A DNA stretch of 64,000 nt, from NCBI GenBank assembly GCA_046732255.1, contig JBKPMR010000061.1:18037-82036 (forward strand), written 5' to 3'. The translations under genes were made by a program, and so were the position numbers. Position 1 is the first letter of the stretch. Every line of letters starts with the position of its first letter. Positions 49,986 through 57,719 of the stretch are shown in pieces. This DNA is from DATBLE01 sp046732255 (GTDB lineage: Bacteria > Actinomycetota > Thermoleophilia > Gaiellales > Gaiellaceae). The notes under the pieces are model-generated. The model was not told the DNA's origin. It ran no database searches and saw nothing but the letters and a program-made list of their open reading frames with translations.

Positions 49986-51278
49986 GTGTCTCAGGCCGAC
50001 CTGTCGATCGCCTCGGAGCCGCGGGAGTCAGCCGTCCACCGGCTCCTTCGGGCACCGCTGACACCGTGGTACCGGTTGGCGACCACGGGCACGTGGCTCG
50101 CGGCCGTGTGGGCGACCACCCACTGGTACTCGTGGCAGCGGACCATCGATCTGCTGTTCGGCTCGGACGTGGTCGAGTACGAGCGCGTCGCCCGGGCGGC
50201 ACCCGGCTTCACGAATGAGCCGCTGCCGTCGCAGCACGCCGACCGGTTCGTCCCGCATTACCTGATCGGCCTGATCTCGGACGCGCTCCGTGTCGACGAC
50301 CGGATCGTCTACTACGTGGTCGCGTTCGTCCTCCTGGGCTTGATCGTGCTCCTGGTCGACCGGCTGATCGCGCCGCTGGGCCTCCGCCGGCTCGAGTACG
50401 CGGTCGCGATCGGCGCGTTGATCGGGAACCCGTACATCTTTCGCTTTCTCGCCATCTGCCCCGGCCGCCTGGCCGACTCGGTGTTCATCCTCGGCGGGCT
50501 GGTCGCGCTGCTCGGCCTACTACGCGGCAACGGCTGGCTGCTGGTCGGCGGGCTGGCGGCGGCCACGTGCGGACGCAGCGAGGCGGTGTTCCCGCTCGCG
50601 GCGCTGGCGCCGTTCGGCGTGCTCTTGTCGCAGGAATGGCGGGGGAAGACACCGCGGGTGCGGATCACATCCGCCGTGCTCGCCCTCGGCGTCCCGCTCG
50701 CGGTCTACGGGCTCCTGCGCCTGGCCGACCACACGTTCTCGGTGCGCGACCACCCCAAGTTCTTCGGGCTGACGATCTTCGGAACGTTCCGCGACCTGCC
50801 GGAGAGCGGCGGGCGCTTCGGGCTCCATATCGCCCGGATCATCGTCGGCATCGCCGGCGCCCTCGCCGTCCTGGTCGGAGCGCTGGCGGCAAGGCGGATC
50901 GGCCGTTTCTCGGCCCTGCCGTTGGCGTTCTGGGCAGGCCTCGCCGGTGGAATCGCCGTCTCCGGCGAGGCGCTCGTGCTCAACCCCAAGTGGATCAACG
51001 GCAGCGAGCCGCTGCTCTCGGCACTCGGCGCCGCCTTCTTCGCCGTCGCCGCCGCGGCCGCGCTCGCCTCGCTGGACATCGGGCGCTGGCGGCTCCAGGT
51101 CACCGGCGGCCTGGTCGCGCTCGGGGCGCTCGCCGTGCTCTCGCTGAACCATCGGTATGCGGCGATCACGCCGGTCTCGACGCCCGGCCAGTTCGCGGCG
51201 CTCACGGCGGTGTTCGCAGTCGTGGCCGCGGCGGCAATCGCCTTCGGTGGCTCGCGCGAGCGGTCGGCAGAGTCCTGA
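49986..51278 (+). CDS. Polytopic membrane protein of unknown function (glycosyltransferase-like)
   Basis: 430 residues and about 10 helices. The first outer loop reads FGSDVVEYERVARAAPGFTNEP, an acidic loop placed as in GT-C enzymes; GNGWLLVGGLAAATCGRSEAVFPLAALAP resembles the TxGR-type cytoplasmic loop of mannosyltransferases. No soluble C-terminal domain. GTG start just after the foldback element. Confidence 0.65.
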   Translation: MSQADLSIASEPRESAVHRLLRAPLTPWYRLATTGTWLAAVWATTHWYSWQRTIDLLFGSDVVEYERVARAAPGFTNEPLPSQHADRFVPHYLIGLISDALRVDDRIVYYVVAFVLLGLIVLLVDRLIAPLGLRRLEYAVAIGALIGNPYIFRFLAICPGRLADSVFILGGLVALLGLLRGNGWLLVGGLAAATCGRSEAVFPLAALAPFGVLLSQEWRGKTPRVRITSAVLALGVPLAVYGLLRLADHTFSVRDHPKFFGLTIFGTFRDLPESGGRFGLHIARIIVGIAGALAVLVGALAARRIGRFSALPLAFWAGLAGGIAVSGEALVLNPKWINGSEPLLSALGAAFFAVAAAAALASLDIGRWRLQVTGGLVALGALAVLSLNHRYAAITPVSTPGQFAALTAVFAVVAAAAIAFGGSRERSAES

Positions 51279-51365
51279 GCCGTTACCGCACAGTCACGAA
51301 CGTGTGCCGATACGCGGACCGCTCCCGATCGAGCGCGATTGCACCGTACTGTGGACGACGGCGTC

Positions 51366-51452
51366 GGAGGGTGAAATCCCGAGGCGGGATGAGCAGTTGA
51401 GAGCTGACTCGACCGACGCGAGTCGGTTCCGGTTCGAGTCCGGCGCCCTCCG
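51366..51452 (+). tRNA. Class II tRNA-like gene (anticodon possibly GAG, Leu), perhaps degenerate
   Basis: Acceptor arms GGAGGGT and GCCCTCC pair over 7 bp (one G-T). The T arm is canonical: TCCGG, loop TTCGAGT, CCGGC, with four of five pairs. A long variable arm GACTCG/CGAGTC is present, as in tRNA-Leu, -Ser or -Sec. A short D stem ATC/GAT encloses a loop with GG. The anticodon stem is weak: CAG-TTGAGAG-CTG, only three of five pairs, giving anticodon GAG. No CCA is encoded directly after the discriminator base. It may be a decayed or unusual tRNA; identity uncertain. Confidence 0.45.
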
Positions 51453-51517
51453 CGCCAACACAGCTACGATAGTTGGAAGCTCTCAGCTGCTCGCGGGCAG
51501 TCAGCCCGTTTCACCTT

Positions 51518-51541
51518 GGAGCCCGTCTCACGGCGGGCTCC
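51518..51541 (+). terminator. Candidate hairpin terminator downstream of the tRNA-like sequence
   Basis: GGAGCCCG (51518-51525), 8-nt loop, CGGGCTCC (51534-51541), followed by GAACTTT. The T-run is short, so strength is doubtful. Confidence 0.45.
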
Positions 51542-51629
51542 GAACTTTCCCGGTCGTGCCCACCGACCTCTGATGTCAGCCATATGTGACAGCCCGGACG
51601 GGTGAACCGGCCGGCTCGGCTAGGCAGGC

Positions 51630-51980
51630 CTAGTCGTGTTCGCGCAGACGCTGCTCGAGCAGAGCCAGCCGCTGGGCGAGCATCGTGTTCTGGTCGTGCA
51701 GCTTCGAGATCACCGTCGAGTAGTGCAGCAGCACGAGCAGGACGAAGAGCGCGCCGACCGCGAACAGGACCGCGGGCGGATACGTCTCGATCCCGACCCA
51801 GCCGGCGATCGTGTTCAGACCGGAGCGCCACAGCGACAGCGCGAGCAGGACGACGCCCGTGAGCAGCCAGAGCAGCGCGTAGCGCTCGCGCAGCCGCCGG
51901 CTGCGGATCAGCTCGAGCACGACGAGGATCAGGATCACCGAGGCGATCGCGGCGACGATGGAGACGACGAGCGGGGTCAC
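51630..51980 (-). CDS. DUF2304 membrane protein
   Basis: 116 residues with three helices (VVSIVAAIASVILILVVLELI, ALLWLLTGVVLLALSLW, AVLFAVGALFVLLVLLHYS) and a C-terminal coiled-coil QNTMLAQRLALLEQRLREHD. DUF2304 proteins are usually found next to DPM1-like GT2 enzymes, as here, and may help anchor or regulate them. GTG start in a GTGA overlap with the GT2 gene. Confidence 0.85.
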   Translation of the reverse strand: MTPLVVSIVAAIASVILILVVLELIRSRRLRERYALLWLLTGVVLLALSLWRSGLNTIAGWVGIETYPPAVLFAVGALFVLLVLLHYSTVISKLHDQNTMLAQRLALLEQRLREHD

Positions 51981-52819
51981 TTCACCTCCTCCAGCGGAGT
52001 GACGTTCTTGCGGAACAGCCCGACGAACAGGGCGAGGAGCACCTTCACCATGTAGTAGACCGAGGCAAGCGCGCCGATCGACGAACGGCCCGCGGAGCGC
52101 TCGCGCATCTGCACGGGCACCTCGGTCATCCGCAACTGGTGCTTGTGCACCATCAGCGCCGCCTCGACCTCGGGGTAGTCGTGCGGGTAGTCGGCTGCGA
52201 AGAGCGCGATCGCGCGGCGGTTGAGCGCCTGGAAACCGGAGGTCGGATCGGTGACACGGCGGCGGACGATCAGCGACAGGGTCCCCGCCAGGATGGAGAT
52301 ACCGAGCCGGCGCGAGCGCGACGAGCGGTACCCGCCGCCCGAGCTGGATACGCCGGCGGCCGAGCCGCCGGCGCCCTGCCCAGGGTCGGGGGCGTCTGCG
52401 GCGCCCCCGGGGGCGAACCGGGTGCCGACCACGATGTCGGCCTCGTCGGCCAGCACGGGCGCGAGCAGCGCACCGAGCTGGGCAGGGTCGTGCTGCCCGT
52501 CGCCGTCGACGCGGACCGCGACGGCGAACCCGTTCTCGAAGGCGTAGCGGAAGCCGGTCTGGACCGCCCCGCCGATCCCGAGGTTGAACGGCAGCCGGAC
52601 GACGTGTGCACCGAGCCGCTCGGCGGCGGCCGCGGTTGCGTCGGTCGAGCCGTCGTCGACGACGACGATCGCGAAATCGGGATCGAAGGCGCGGATCTCC
52701 TCGATCACGTCGGCGACGCAGTCCTGCTCGTTGAACGCGGGCACGATCGCGATCCGCCGGACCGCAGCGGGAACCGCGGATCCGCCCGCCGGACGGCTCT
52801 GGGTCACGACCTCAGCCAC
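51977..52819 (-). CDS. GT2 polyprenyl-phosphate sugar transferase (DPM1-like)
   Basis: 280 residues. RIAIVPAFNEQDCVADVIEEI, IVVVDDGSTDATAAAAERLG, VRVDGDGQHDPAQL (DxD metal site) and DPTSGFQALNRRAIALF match DPM1-like synthases, which load a sugar on polyprenyl phosphate for GT-C enzymes such as those in this locus. Unusual: between FAPGG and RRLGIS there is about 30 residues of Gly/Ala/Pro/Ser (at about 160-195), encoded by GC-rich palindromes (52320-52420). GTG start overlaps the upstream stop by 8 nt. Confidence 0.88.
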   Translation of the reverse strand: MAEVVTQSRPAGGSAVPAAVRRIAIVPAFNEQDCVADVIEEIRAFDPDFAIVVVDDGSTDATAAAAERLGAHVVRLPFNLGIGGAVQTGFRYAFENGFAVAVRVDGDGQHDPAQLGALLAPVLADEADIVVGTRFAPGGAADAPDPGQGAGGSAAGVSSSGGGYRSSRSRRLGISILAGTLSLIVRRRVTDPTSGFQALNRRAIALFAADYPHDYPEVEAALMVHKHQLRMTEVPVQMRERSAGRSSIGALASVYYMVKVLLALFVGLFRKNVTPLEEVK

Positions 52820-54098
52820 GTACCGCCTCCTGCCCAGCCGGAATGCCGGCCCCGCCGTGCGGGGCTGTTCCGTCAAAGCCCTGACCCGAAGGGGCAGGGC
52901 TCTGTGGTTGCACGCCGAGCCCGAGCAGGCCGAGGAGACGCCGCGCCCGGTGCAGGAACGTGTGCTCGTCGAGGGCACGCTCCCGCGCCGCCCGGCCCAT
53001 CTCCTCCGCCTGGGCCGGATCGTCGAGGAGCTGTACGTACGCGTCGGTCGCCTGGTCGGCGTTCTCGACCACGAGCAGCTCGCGACCGGGCTCGAACCAG
53101 CGGTCGATTCCCTCGTGCGGGTTCGAGACGATCGTCGCGCCGGACATCGCCAGCTCGAACGGCCGAGAGGTGGACGAGGCGTACACGGAGGCGTGCGCGC
53201 GGCGGGTGACGTTGAGGTTGATCCGGGCCGTGGAGATCGCCCGCGAGAACACGTTGAAGGGGACGTCGCCGGCGAGCCGGGCGCGGCCGACGTCGCCGCG
53301 GAAGTCGCGCCCGCCGAGGGAGAAGTCGGCGTCGAGGCGCCGGCTCGGCTCGCCGATCATCGCCGCCGTCCACTCCTGGCGGAACTTGTCGCCGTAGCCG
53401 TAGAAGAAGACGTCGGTCTCCTTGTCGACGTCGTGCGGCCGGAACAGCTCGGGGTCGGCGCCCCAGAAGACCGCCTCGGCCCGACGCGCCCCGAGCTCCC
53501 GCAGCCGATCGAGGCCGCCCTCCGAGTTGGAGACGACCAGGTCGTACTCCGACGGATCGGCGCCGAAGTAGTAGTTGAAGCCGGTGTCGTGGCCCCCGAA
53601 CTCGGGCAGGCTCATCGGCACGTCGCCGTCGTAGAAGACGACGGGGACGCCGAAGCGCTCGCGGAGCAGGGTCGGGATCCCGCGGAGGTGGCTCATCGGG
53701 ACGGTGAAGACGACGACCGCGTCCACGTCGCGCTCGCGCTCGAGCAGCTCGACGAGGTGCGTCCGCCAGCGCGGGGTCACCCAGCGCCAGATCGCCTGAC
53801 GGACGAAGCGGTCGGTGTCGCCGGGATCGCGCTCGGCGCGTCGGAGGTAGCGGTCGCCCTTCAGGCGTGCGGCGAGGTCGCGCACGCGCGCGAACGCCTC
53901 TCCCTCGTAGTAGCAGGGGTTCGCTGCCGTCCGCCACCAGGGCGACTCGACCGGGCGGCCTCGGTACGGCGTCACGATCAGGTCGCAGCCGGCCTCGTGC
54001 AGGCCCTTCCAGAGCTGCCACCACGCCGGCGTGCAGCCGTAGCGGAAGTCGAGGTCGACCGCGGACGCGACCGCAAGGATCTTCGGGGCGGCCTTCAC
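52812..54098 (-). CDS. CgeB-like glycosyltransferase (GT-B)
   Basis: 428 residues. ILAVASAVDLDFRYGCTPAWWQLWKGL at the N-terminus, VVFYDGDVPMSLPEF, YDLVVSNSEGGLDRLRELGARRAEAVFWGADPELF, and the C-terminal SSTSRPFELAMSGATIVSNPHEGIDRWFEPGRELLVV with the conserved E. This matches CgeB/DUF3880-type transferases of spore or capsule glycans. The last ~34 residues (after LLGLGVQ) are coded by two hairpin repeats (52849-52865 and 52877-52901) and are probably a read-through tail. GTG start. Confidence 0.82.
   Translation of the reverse strand: MKAAPKILAVASAVDLDFRYGCTPAWWQLWKGLHEAGCDLIVTPYRGRPVESPWWRTAANPCYYEGEAFARVRDLAARLKGDRYLRRAERDPGDTDRFVRQAIWRWVTPRWRTHLVELLERERDVDAVVVFTVPMSHLRGIPTLLRERFGVPVVFYDGDVPMSLPEFGGHDTGFNYYFGADPSEYDLVVSNSEGGLDRLRELGARRAEAVFWGADPELFRPHDVDKETDVFFYGYGDKFRQEWTAAMIGEPSRRLDADFSLGGRDFRGDVGRARLAGDVPFNVFSRAISTARINLNVTRRAHASVYASSTSRPFELAMSGATIVSNPHEGIDRWFEPGRELLVVENADQATDAYVQLLDDPAQAEEMGRAARERALDEHTFLHRARRLLGLLGLGVQPQSPAPSGQGFDGTAPHGGAGIPAGQEAVRG
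52849..52901. repeat. Two hairpins within the 3' end of the CgeB-like gene
   Basis: GCCCCGC-CGT-GCGGGGC (52849-52865) is perfect. AGCCCTGACCC-GAA-GGGGCAGGGCT (52877-52901) has one mismatch. They encode the low-complexity tail of the protein. Confidence 0.7.
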
Positions 54099-54116
54099 CG
54101 CACCTCAGTATGGAGA

Positions 54117-54497
54117 TCAGGCGGGAAGGAGCGCCACGTGGTAGGCGGCGAGCGCTCGATCGCTGGTGACGAGCGTGAGTCCCTCGACCTGCGCCTGGGC
54201 AATCAGCAGCCTGTCGAAGGGATCTCGATGGTGTCGCGGGAGCGCACCGGCGGCAAGGCCGTGCTCCCACGTCACTGTCAGCTGGGTGAATCCGGCGACG
54301 TCCAGCTCAGCGCGAAGATCCGCGGGATTCACCTCGAGTTTCCCCAGCGCGCGTTTGATCGCGGCTTCCCATACGGACACCGCGCTCACAAGAACCTGAC
54401 TTTCGGCGTCGTGGACAGCTGCCCGGGTCTCCGGTCGAAGCCGGTTCGGCCGGCCCAGCGCCCAGAGCATCGCCTGCGTGTCGAGGAGGAGCCTCAG
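54117..54497 (-). CDS. PIN-domain toxin (VapC-like)
   Basis: 126 residues if started at CTG 54497. Active-site acids: LLLDTQAMLWAL (Asp6), SVWEAAIK (Glu), DPFDRLLIAQA (Asp) and TSDRAL (Asp). The first methionine codon, 9 codons later, would remove the first catalytic Asp, and no GTG or TTG lies between. The CTG is in a CTGA overlap with the antitoxin stop. The toxin cleaves RNA until bound by its antitoxin. Confidence 0.86.
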   Translation of the reverse strand: MRLLLDTQAMLWALGRPNRLRPETRAAVHDAESQVLVSAVSVWEAAIKRALGKLEVNPADLRAELDVAGFTQLTVTWEHGLAAGALPRHHRDPFDRLLIAQAQVEGLTLVTSDRALAAYHVALLPA

Positions 54498-54742
54498 AGC
54501 TCTTCGTCCTCGGCGCCTTCGAAGAGCGCGATGAGCTCCTCGTCCGTCTCGTCGAAGTCGTCTGCAATCCAGATCTTCCCCTCGAGGCCGCCGAGCTTCC
54601 GCGGCTCCTTCGCCTCGTACTTGACGAGCTTGGCGACGGGCTTGCCCGCCCTGGCGATCACGACCTCCTCGCCGTCGTTGACCTTCTCGACGAGCTTGGA
54701 GAGCGTGGACTTCGCCTCGTGCATGTTGACGATCGTGGCCAT
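54494..54742 (-). CDS. Phd/YefM-type antitoxin
   Basis: 82 residues. MATIVNMHEAKSTLSKLVEKVNDGEEVVIARAGKPVAKLV is the classic Phd/YefM N-terminal DNA-binding domain; the acidic C-terminus (DDFDETDEELIALFEGAEDEEL) binds the toxin. It neutralises the PIN toxin and represses its own operon. A perfect palindrome lies directly upstream of its ATG. Confidence 0.92.
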   Translation of the reverse strand: MATIVNMHEAKSTLSKLVEKVNDGEEVVIARAGKPVAKLVKYEAKEPRKLGGLEGKIWIADDFDETDEELIALFEGAEDEEL

Positions 54743-54743
54743 G

Positions 54744-54773
54744 CGCTAGTTAGCTAAATCTAGCTAACTAGCG
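54744..54773. promoter_or_regulatory. Palindromic operator of the Phd/PIN module
   Basis: CGCTAGTTAGCTA (54744-54756), spacer AATC, TAGCTAACTAGCG (54761-54773): perfect 13-bp arms, 1 nt upstream of the antitoxin ATG. It is unusually AT-rich for this genome and overlaps the 3' end of the upstream methyltransferase (stop at 54764). Confidence 0.75.
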
Positions 54774-55516
54774 TAGCAGACTCGCGCCTCGGTCCGGTAC
54801 CGGAACGGGAACGGCGACTCGGGCTGCTCCGCGCCGAGCCCGCGGACCTGCTCGAGAACACGGGCGCGCTCGTCGTCCGGCAGCCGCGCGATGTACGAGA
54901 TCGTCCCGATCCGCTCGGCGAGGCCTTCGGCGTCGAACCACTGCTCGAACGTCGTCGCGAACTCCTCCGCCGACCTGAACAGCGGGCTCGCGTCGACGAC
55001 CGGGATCCAGCTCAGGATCTGCTCCGCCGTCGGCAGATACCGGCCGATGATCGCCTGCAGCTCCCGCTGCAGGGGATCGGCGAGGTCGCGGCCGTTACCG
55101 ACGGTCGCGAGGGCACCGCCGGGGACGAGGACCCGGTGGATCTCCTCGAGCGCACGTTCCGTCTCGAACCAGTGGAACGCCGAGGCGGCGACGACCGCGT
55201 CGACGGAGTCGTCCTCGAGGGGCAGGCCCTCCGCCGAGCCCGCGAGCACCTCGGCGTCGGGGACTACCGTTGCCAGCTGCGCGCGCATCTCGGCGAGCGG
55301 CTCGACCGCGATCACGTGCGCGCCTGTCGGCACGAGATCCCGGGTCAGCTTCCCGGTCCCGGCGCCGAGGTCGACCACCGTCGTGCCGGGCCGGAGCCCG
55401 AGCCGGTCGCCGAGCCACTCCACGAGCGCGGCCGGGTAGGTCGGCCGCCGGCGCTCGTAGGTCTCGGCGACGGAGCCGAAGGCGGCCGACGACGACCGGT
55501 CGAACCCTGCGCTCAG
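54764..55516 (-). CDS. Class I SAM-dependent methyltransferase (UbiE/Coq5-like)
   Basis: 250 residues with the CTG start at 55516. FDRSSSAAFGSVAETYERRRPTYP is the conserved N-terminal helix of this family, and VVDLGAGTGKLTRDLVPTGAHVIAVEP the SAM loop; VVAASAFHWFETERALEEIHRVL follows. The first ATG/GTG/TTG is GTG at VEWLGD, 31 codons later, which would cut the conserved helix. The CTG lies in a CTGA overlap with the sugar-transferase stop. Function: methylation of an unknown small molecule or sugar. Confidence 0.82.
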   Translation of the reverse strand: MSAGFDRSSSAAFGSVAETYERRRPTYPAALVEWLGDRLGLRPGTTVVDLGAGTGKLTRDLVPTGAHVIAVEPLAEMRAQLATVVPDAEVLAGSAEGLPLEDDSVDAVVAASAFHWFETERALEEIHRVLVPGGALATVGNGRDLADPLQRELQAIIGRYLPTAEQILSWIPVVDASPLFRSAEEFATTFEQWFDAEGLAERIGTISYIARLPDDERARVLEQVRGLGAEQPESPFPFRYRTEARVCYAS

Positions 55517-57045
55517 TATGCGCCCCGGCCGGCGAGGACCGCGGGCACCGTCTTCGCCAGGATCGAGATGTCGAGCCAGATCGACCAGTTCTCGAGGTAG
55601 TAGAAGTCGAGCCGTACGAGATCGTCGAACGAGAGGTCGGAGCGTCCCGAGATCTGCCAGAGGCCGGTCATGCCCGGGAGCACGTTCGAGCGGCGGCGGT
55701 GCCAGTCCTCGAGGAGGGCGTGGTCGCGGAGCGGCAGCGGACGCGGCCCGACGAGGCTCATCTGGCCGTGGAGGACGTTGAGCAGGTTCGGGAGCTCGTC
55801 GATCGAGAACCGGCGGAGGAGCCGGCCGACGGACGTGACGCGCGGGTCGTCCTTGATCTTGAAGAGCGCGCCGCCGGCCTCGTTCTCCCGCTCCAGGTCG
55901 GTCTGCTGGTCGGCGGCGCCGGCGACCATCGTCCGGAACTTGATCATCCCGAAGGTCTGCTCGCCGAGGCCGATGCGCGGATCGCGGTAGAAGACCGGCC
56001 CCCGCGAGCTGAGCTTGATCGCCCCGGCGATCGCGAGCCAGAGCGGGAGGCCGACGACGATCACGAGGCAGCTGACCAGCAGGTCGAACGTCCGCTTGAC
56101 CGCCCAGTCGGTGCCGGCGAACACGGGTGGGCGGAGCTCGAACAGCGGCAGGCCCTGACCCGGCACGTACTCGGCACGCTGCACGAGCAGCTCGGTCGTC
56201 TTCGGTGCGATCCGCACCTTCACCCCCGAGCGGTGGGCGTAGTCGACGATCTGGAGCAGCTGCCGGTCGGTGTAGTCCGAGTCGGTGACGATCAGCTCGT
56301 CGGCCGGATGCTGCTCGAGCACCGTGCGGAGCTCGTCGACCCGGCCCAGCCGCGGCAGATTGCGTGCGTCGTCGGCGTCCTCGCTGACGACGCCGACGAA
56401 GTCGTACTCGATCCCGCCGCGAACCGAGCCGAGCGTGCGCAGGAGGTGGTCCAGATGGTCGCCTTCGCCGACGACGATCGCCCGCCGGCGCACGCCGATG
56501 ACGTGCAGCGCCTCGCGGCTGATCGTGTCGTAGCTGGCGCGCAGCAGACCGTCGACGACGATCGCGATCACGAGCGCGGTCGGGATCAGGCCGAACGTAT
56601 AGAAGTCGTGGCCGGTGCCGAGCCCGAAGGCGAAGACGAGCAGGACGACGACGATCAGGGACGAGACGACCCGCCCGAAGCCCGCGCGGCGCTCGCGCTC
56701 GGCGTAGAGCCCCGCCTGCCAGTAGACGAGGATCGTCACGAGCGCGACGAACGGGAACCAGTCTGCGAAGCGCCCCGTCCAGATGATCCCCCAGTAGATC
56801 GGCGTGTTGCCGTAGTAGAGCTCGCGCAGCACGAGGGCGCCGTACAGGGCAAACCCGACCGAGACCACGTCGATCGCGATGAGCGCGACCACGCTCGCGA
56901 CCCGGAAGGCGAGGTGCCGGAGTGGGCTGGAGGCGAGAAAGTAGGGGCGGCTGCGCCTGATGTCGGCTGCGATCGGCGCGTCGTTCGGCTCCGTCGCGCC
57001 GGCAGCGGTCGCGACATCCGCAGGCGGAGCTTCCTTTGTTGCCAC
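55513..57045 (-). CDS. Polyprenyl-phosphate sugar-1-phosphate transferase (WbaP/WcaJ type)
   Basis: 510 residues. Four N-terminal helices (about 40-170) and a CoA-binding-like domain (IGVRRRAIVVGEGDHLDHLL) precede the bacterial sugar transferase domain: WAVKRTFDLLVSCLVIVVGLPLWL, SRGPVFYRDPRIGLG, FGMIKFRTMV, FSIDELPNLLNVLHGQMSLVGPRPLP and LPGMTGLWQISGRSD. It puts the first sugar phosphate on undecaprenyl phosphate and so starts a glycan. GTG start. It may prime a different polymer than the WecA-like fusion at 24.4 kb. Confidence 0.94.
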   Translation of the reverse strand: MATKEAPPADVATAAGATEPNDAPIAADIRRSRPYFLASSPLRHLAFRVASVVALIAIDVVSVGFALYGALVLRELYYGNTPIYWGIIWTGRFADWFPFVALVTILVYWQAGLYAERERRAGFGRVVSSLIVVVLLVFAFGLGTGHDFYTFGLIPTALVIAIVVDGLLRASYDTISREALHVIGVRRRAIVVGEGDHLDHLLRTLGSVRGGIEYDFVGVVSEDADDARNLPRLGRVDELRTVLEQHPADELIVTDSDYTDRQLLQIVDYAHRSGVKVRIAPKTTELLVQRAEYVPGQGLPLFELRPPVFAGTDWAVKRTFDLLVSCLVIVVGLPLWLAIAGAIKLSSRGPVFYRDPRIGLGEQTFGMIKFRTMVAGAADQQTDLERENEAGGALFKIKDDPRVTSVGRLLRRFSIDELPNLLNVLHGQMSLVGPRPLPLRDHALLEDWHRRRSNVLPGMTGLWQISGRSDLSFDDLVRLDFYYLENWSIWLDISILAKTVPAVLAGRGAY

Positions 57046-57089
57046 GAGAGATCGAGTTTACCGGCGCGCCGTTCAGGCAATCTGGAGGC

Positions 57090-57719
57090 GTGCCCCGGCC
57101 CGAGCAGCTCGAAACGGTCTACCGCGCCCATCACGAGGCGCGGCGGCCGAAAGACTTCGTCTTCTGCGGGCCGGAGAGAAGCGCGCTCTTCCGCGAATGG
57201 GTCGGGACCGGCGGACGCGTGCTCGACGTCGGCTGCCGCTTCGGCGCTCTCACCCGGTCGTACCTGGACGGCAACCAGGTGGTCGGCGTCGACATCGACC
57301 GCCGCGCGCTCGAGGCGGCGGCGGTGCTCGGGATCGAGCCGGTCTGGGCCGACGCGGCGGAGTCGCTCCCGTTCGAGGACGGGAGCTTCGACGTCGTGGT
57401 GGTCGGCGAGCTGCTGGAGCATCTTCCGCTGCCACAGCTCACGGCCGGCGAGGCGAGACGCGTGCTGCGGCCGGGAGGACGCCTGGTCGGCTCGGTGCCG
57501 AACGCCTACCGCCTGAAGGGGAGGTTGTCATTCCTCTTCGGCCGGCCGCCGGAGCCGGACCCGACCCATCTGCACCTGTTCTCGCCCGACGACCTGCGCC
57601 GGCTGCTTCAGGACTTCGACCAGGTACAGCTCCGCTTCGTCGCCGGACGGCTGACGGCGCTCCATCCACGCCTGTTCGCGAACGACATCTGCTTCAGGGC
57701 ACGGAAGCCGCTGCGCTGA
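57090..57719 (+). CDS. Class I SAM-dependent methyltransferase
   Basis: 209 residues. VLDVGCRFGALTRSYLDGNQVVGVDIDRR is the SAM loop, FDVVVVGELLEHLPLPQLTAGEARRVLRPGGRLVGSVPN the catalytic-site region, as in the Methyltransf_11/23 family common in glycan loci. I prefer GTG 57090 preceded by GGAGG; an in-frame TTG at 57036 would overlap the divergent sugar-transferase gene. Confidence 0.83.
   Translation: MPRPEQLETVYRAHHEARRPKDFVFCGPERSALFREWVGTGGRVLDVGCRFGALTRSYLDGNQVVGVDIDRRALEAAAVLGIEPVWADAAESLPFEDGSFDVVVVGELLEHLPLPQLTAGEARRVLRPGGRLVGSVPNAYRLKGRLSFLFGRPPEPDPTHLHLFSPDDLRRLLQDFDQVQLRFVAGRLTALHPRLFANDICFRARKPLR

Larger units (their letters stand above)
51279..51629. other. 351-nt spacer with tRNA-like sequence and terminator
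   Basis: No protein gene visible. It holds a class II tRNA-like sequence (51366-51452) followed by a GC hairpin at 51518-51541 and a smaller GGGC-AGTCA-GCCC hairpin near 51495-51507. The remainder shows no recognisable signal. Confidence 0.6.
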
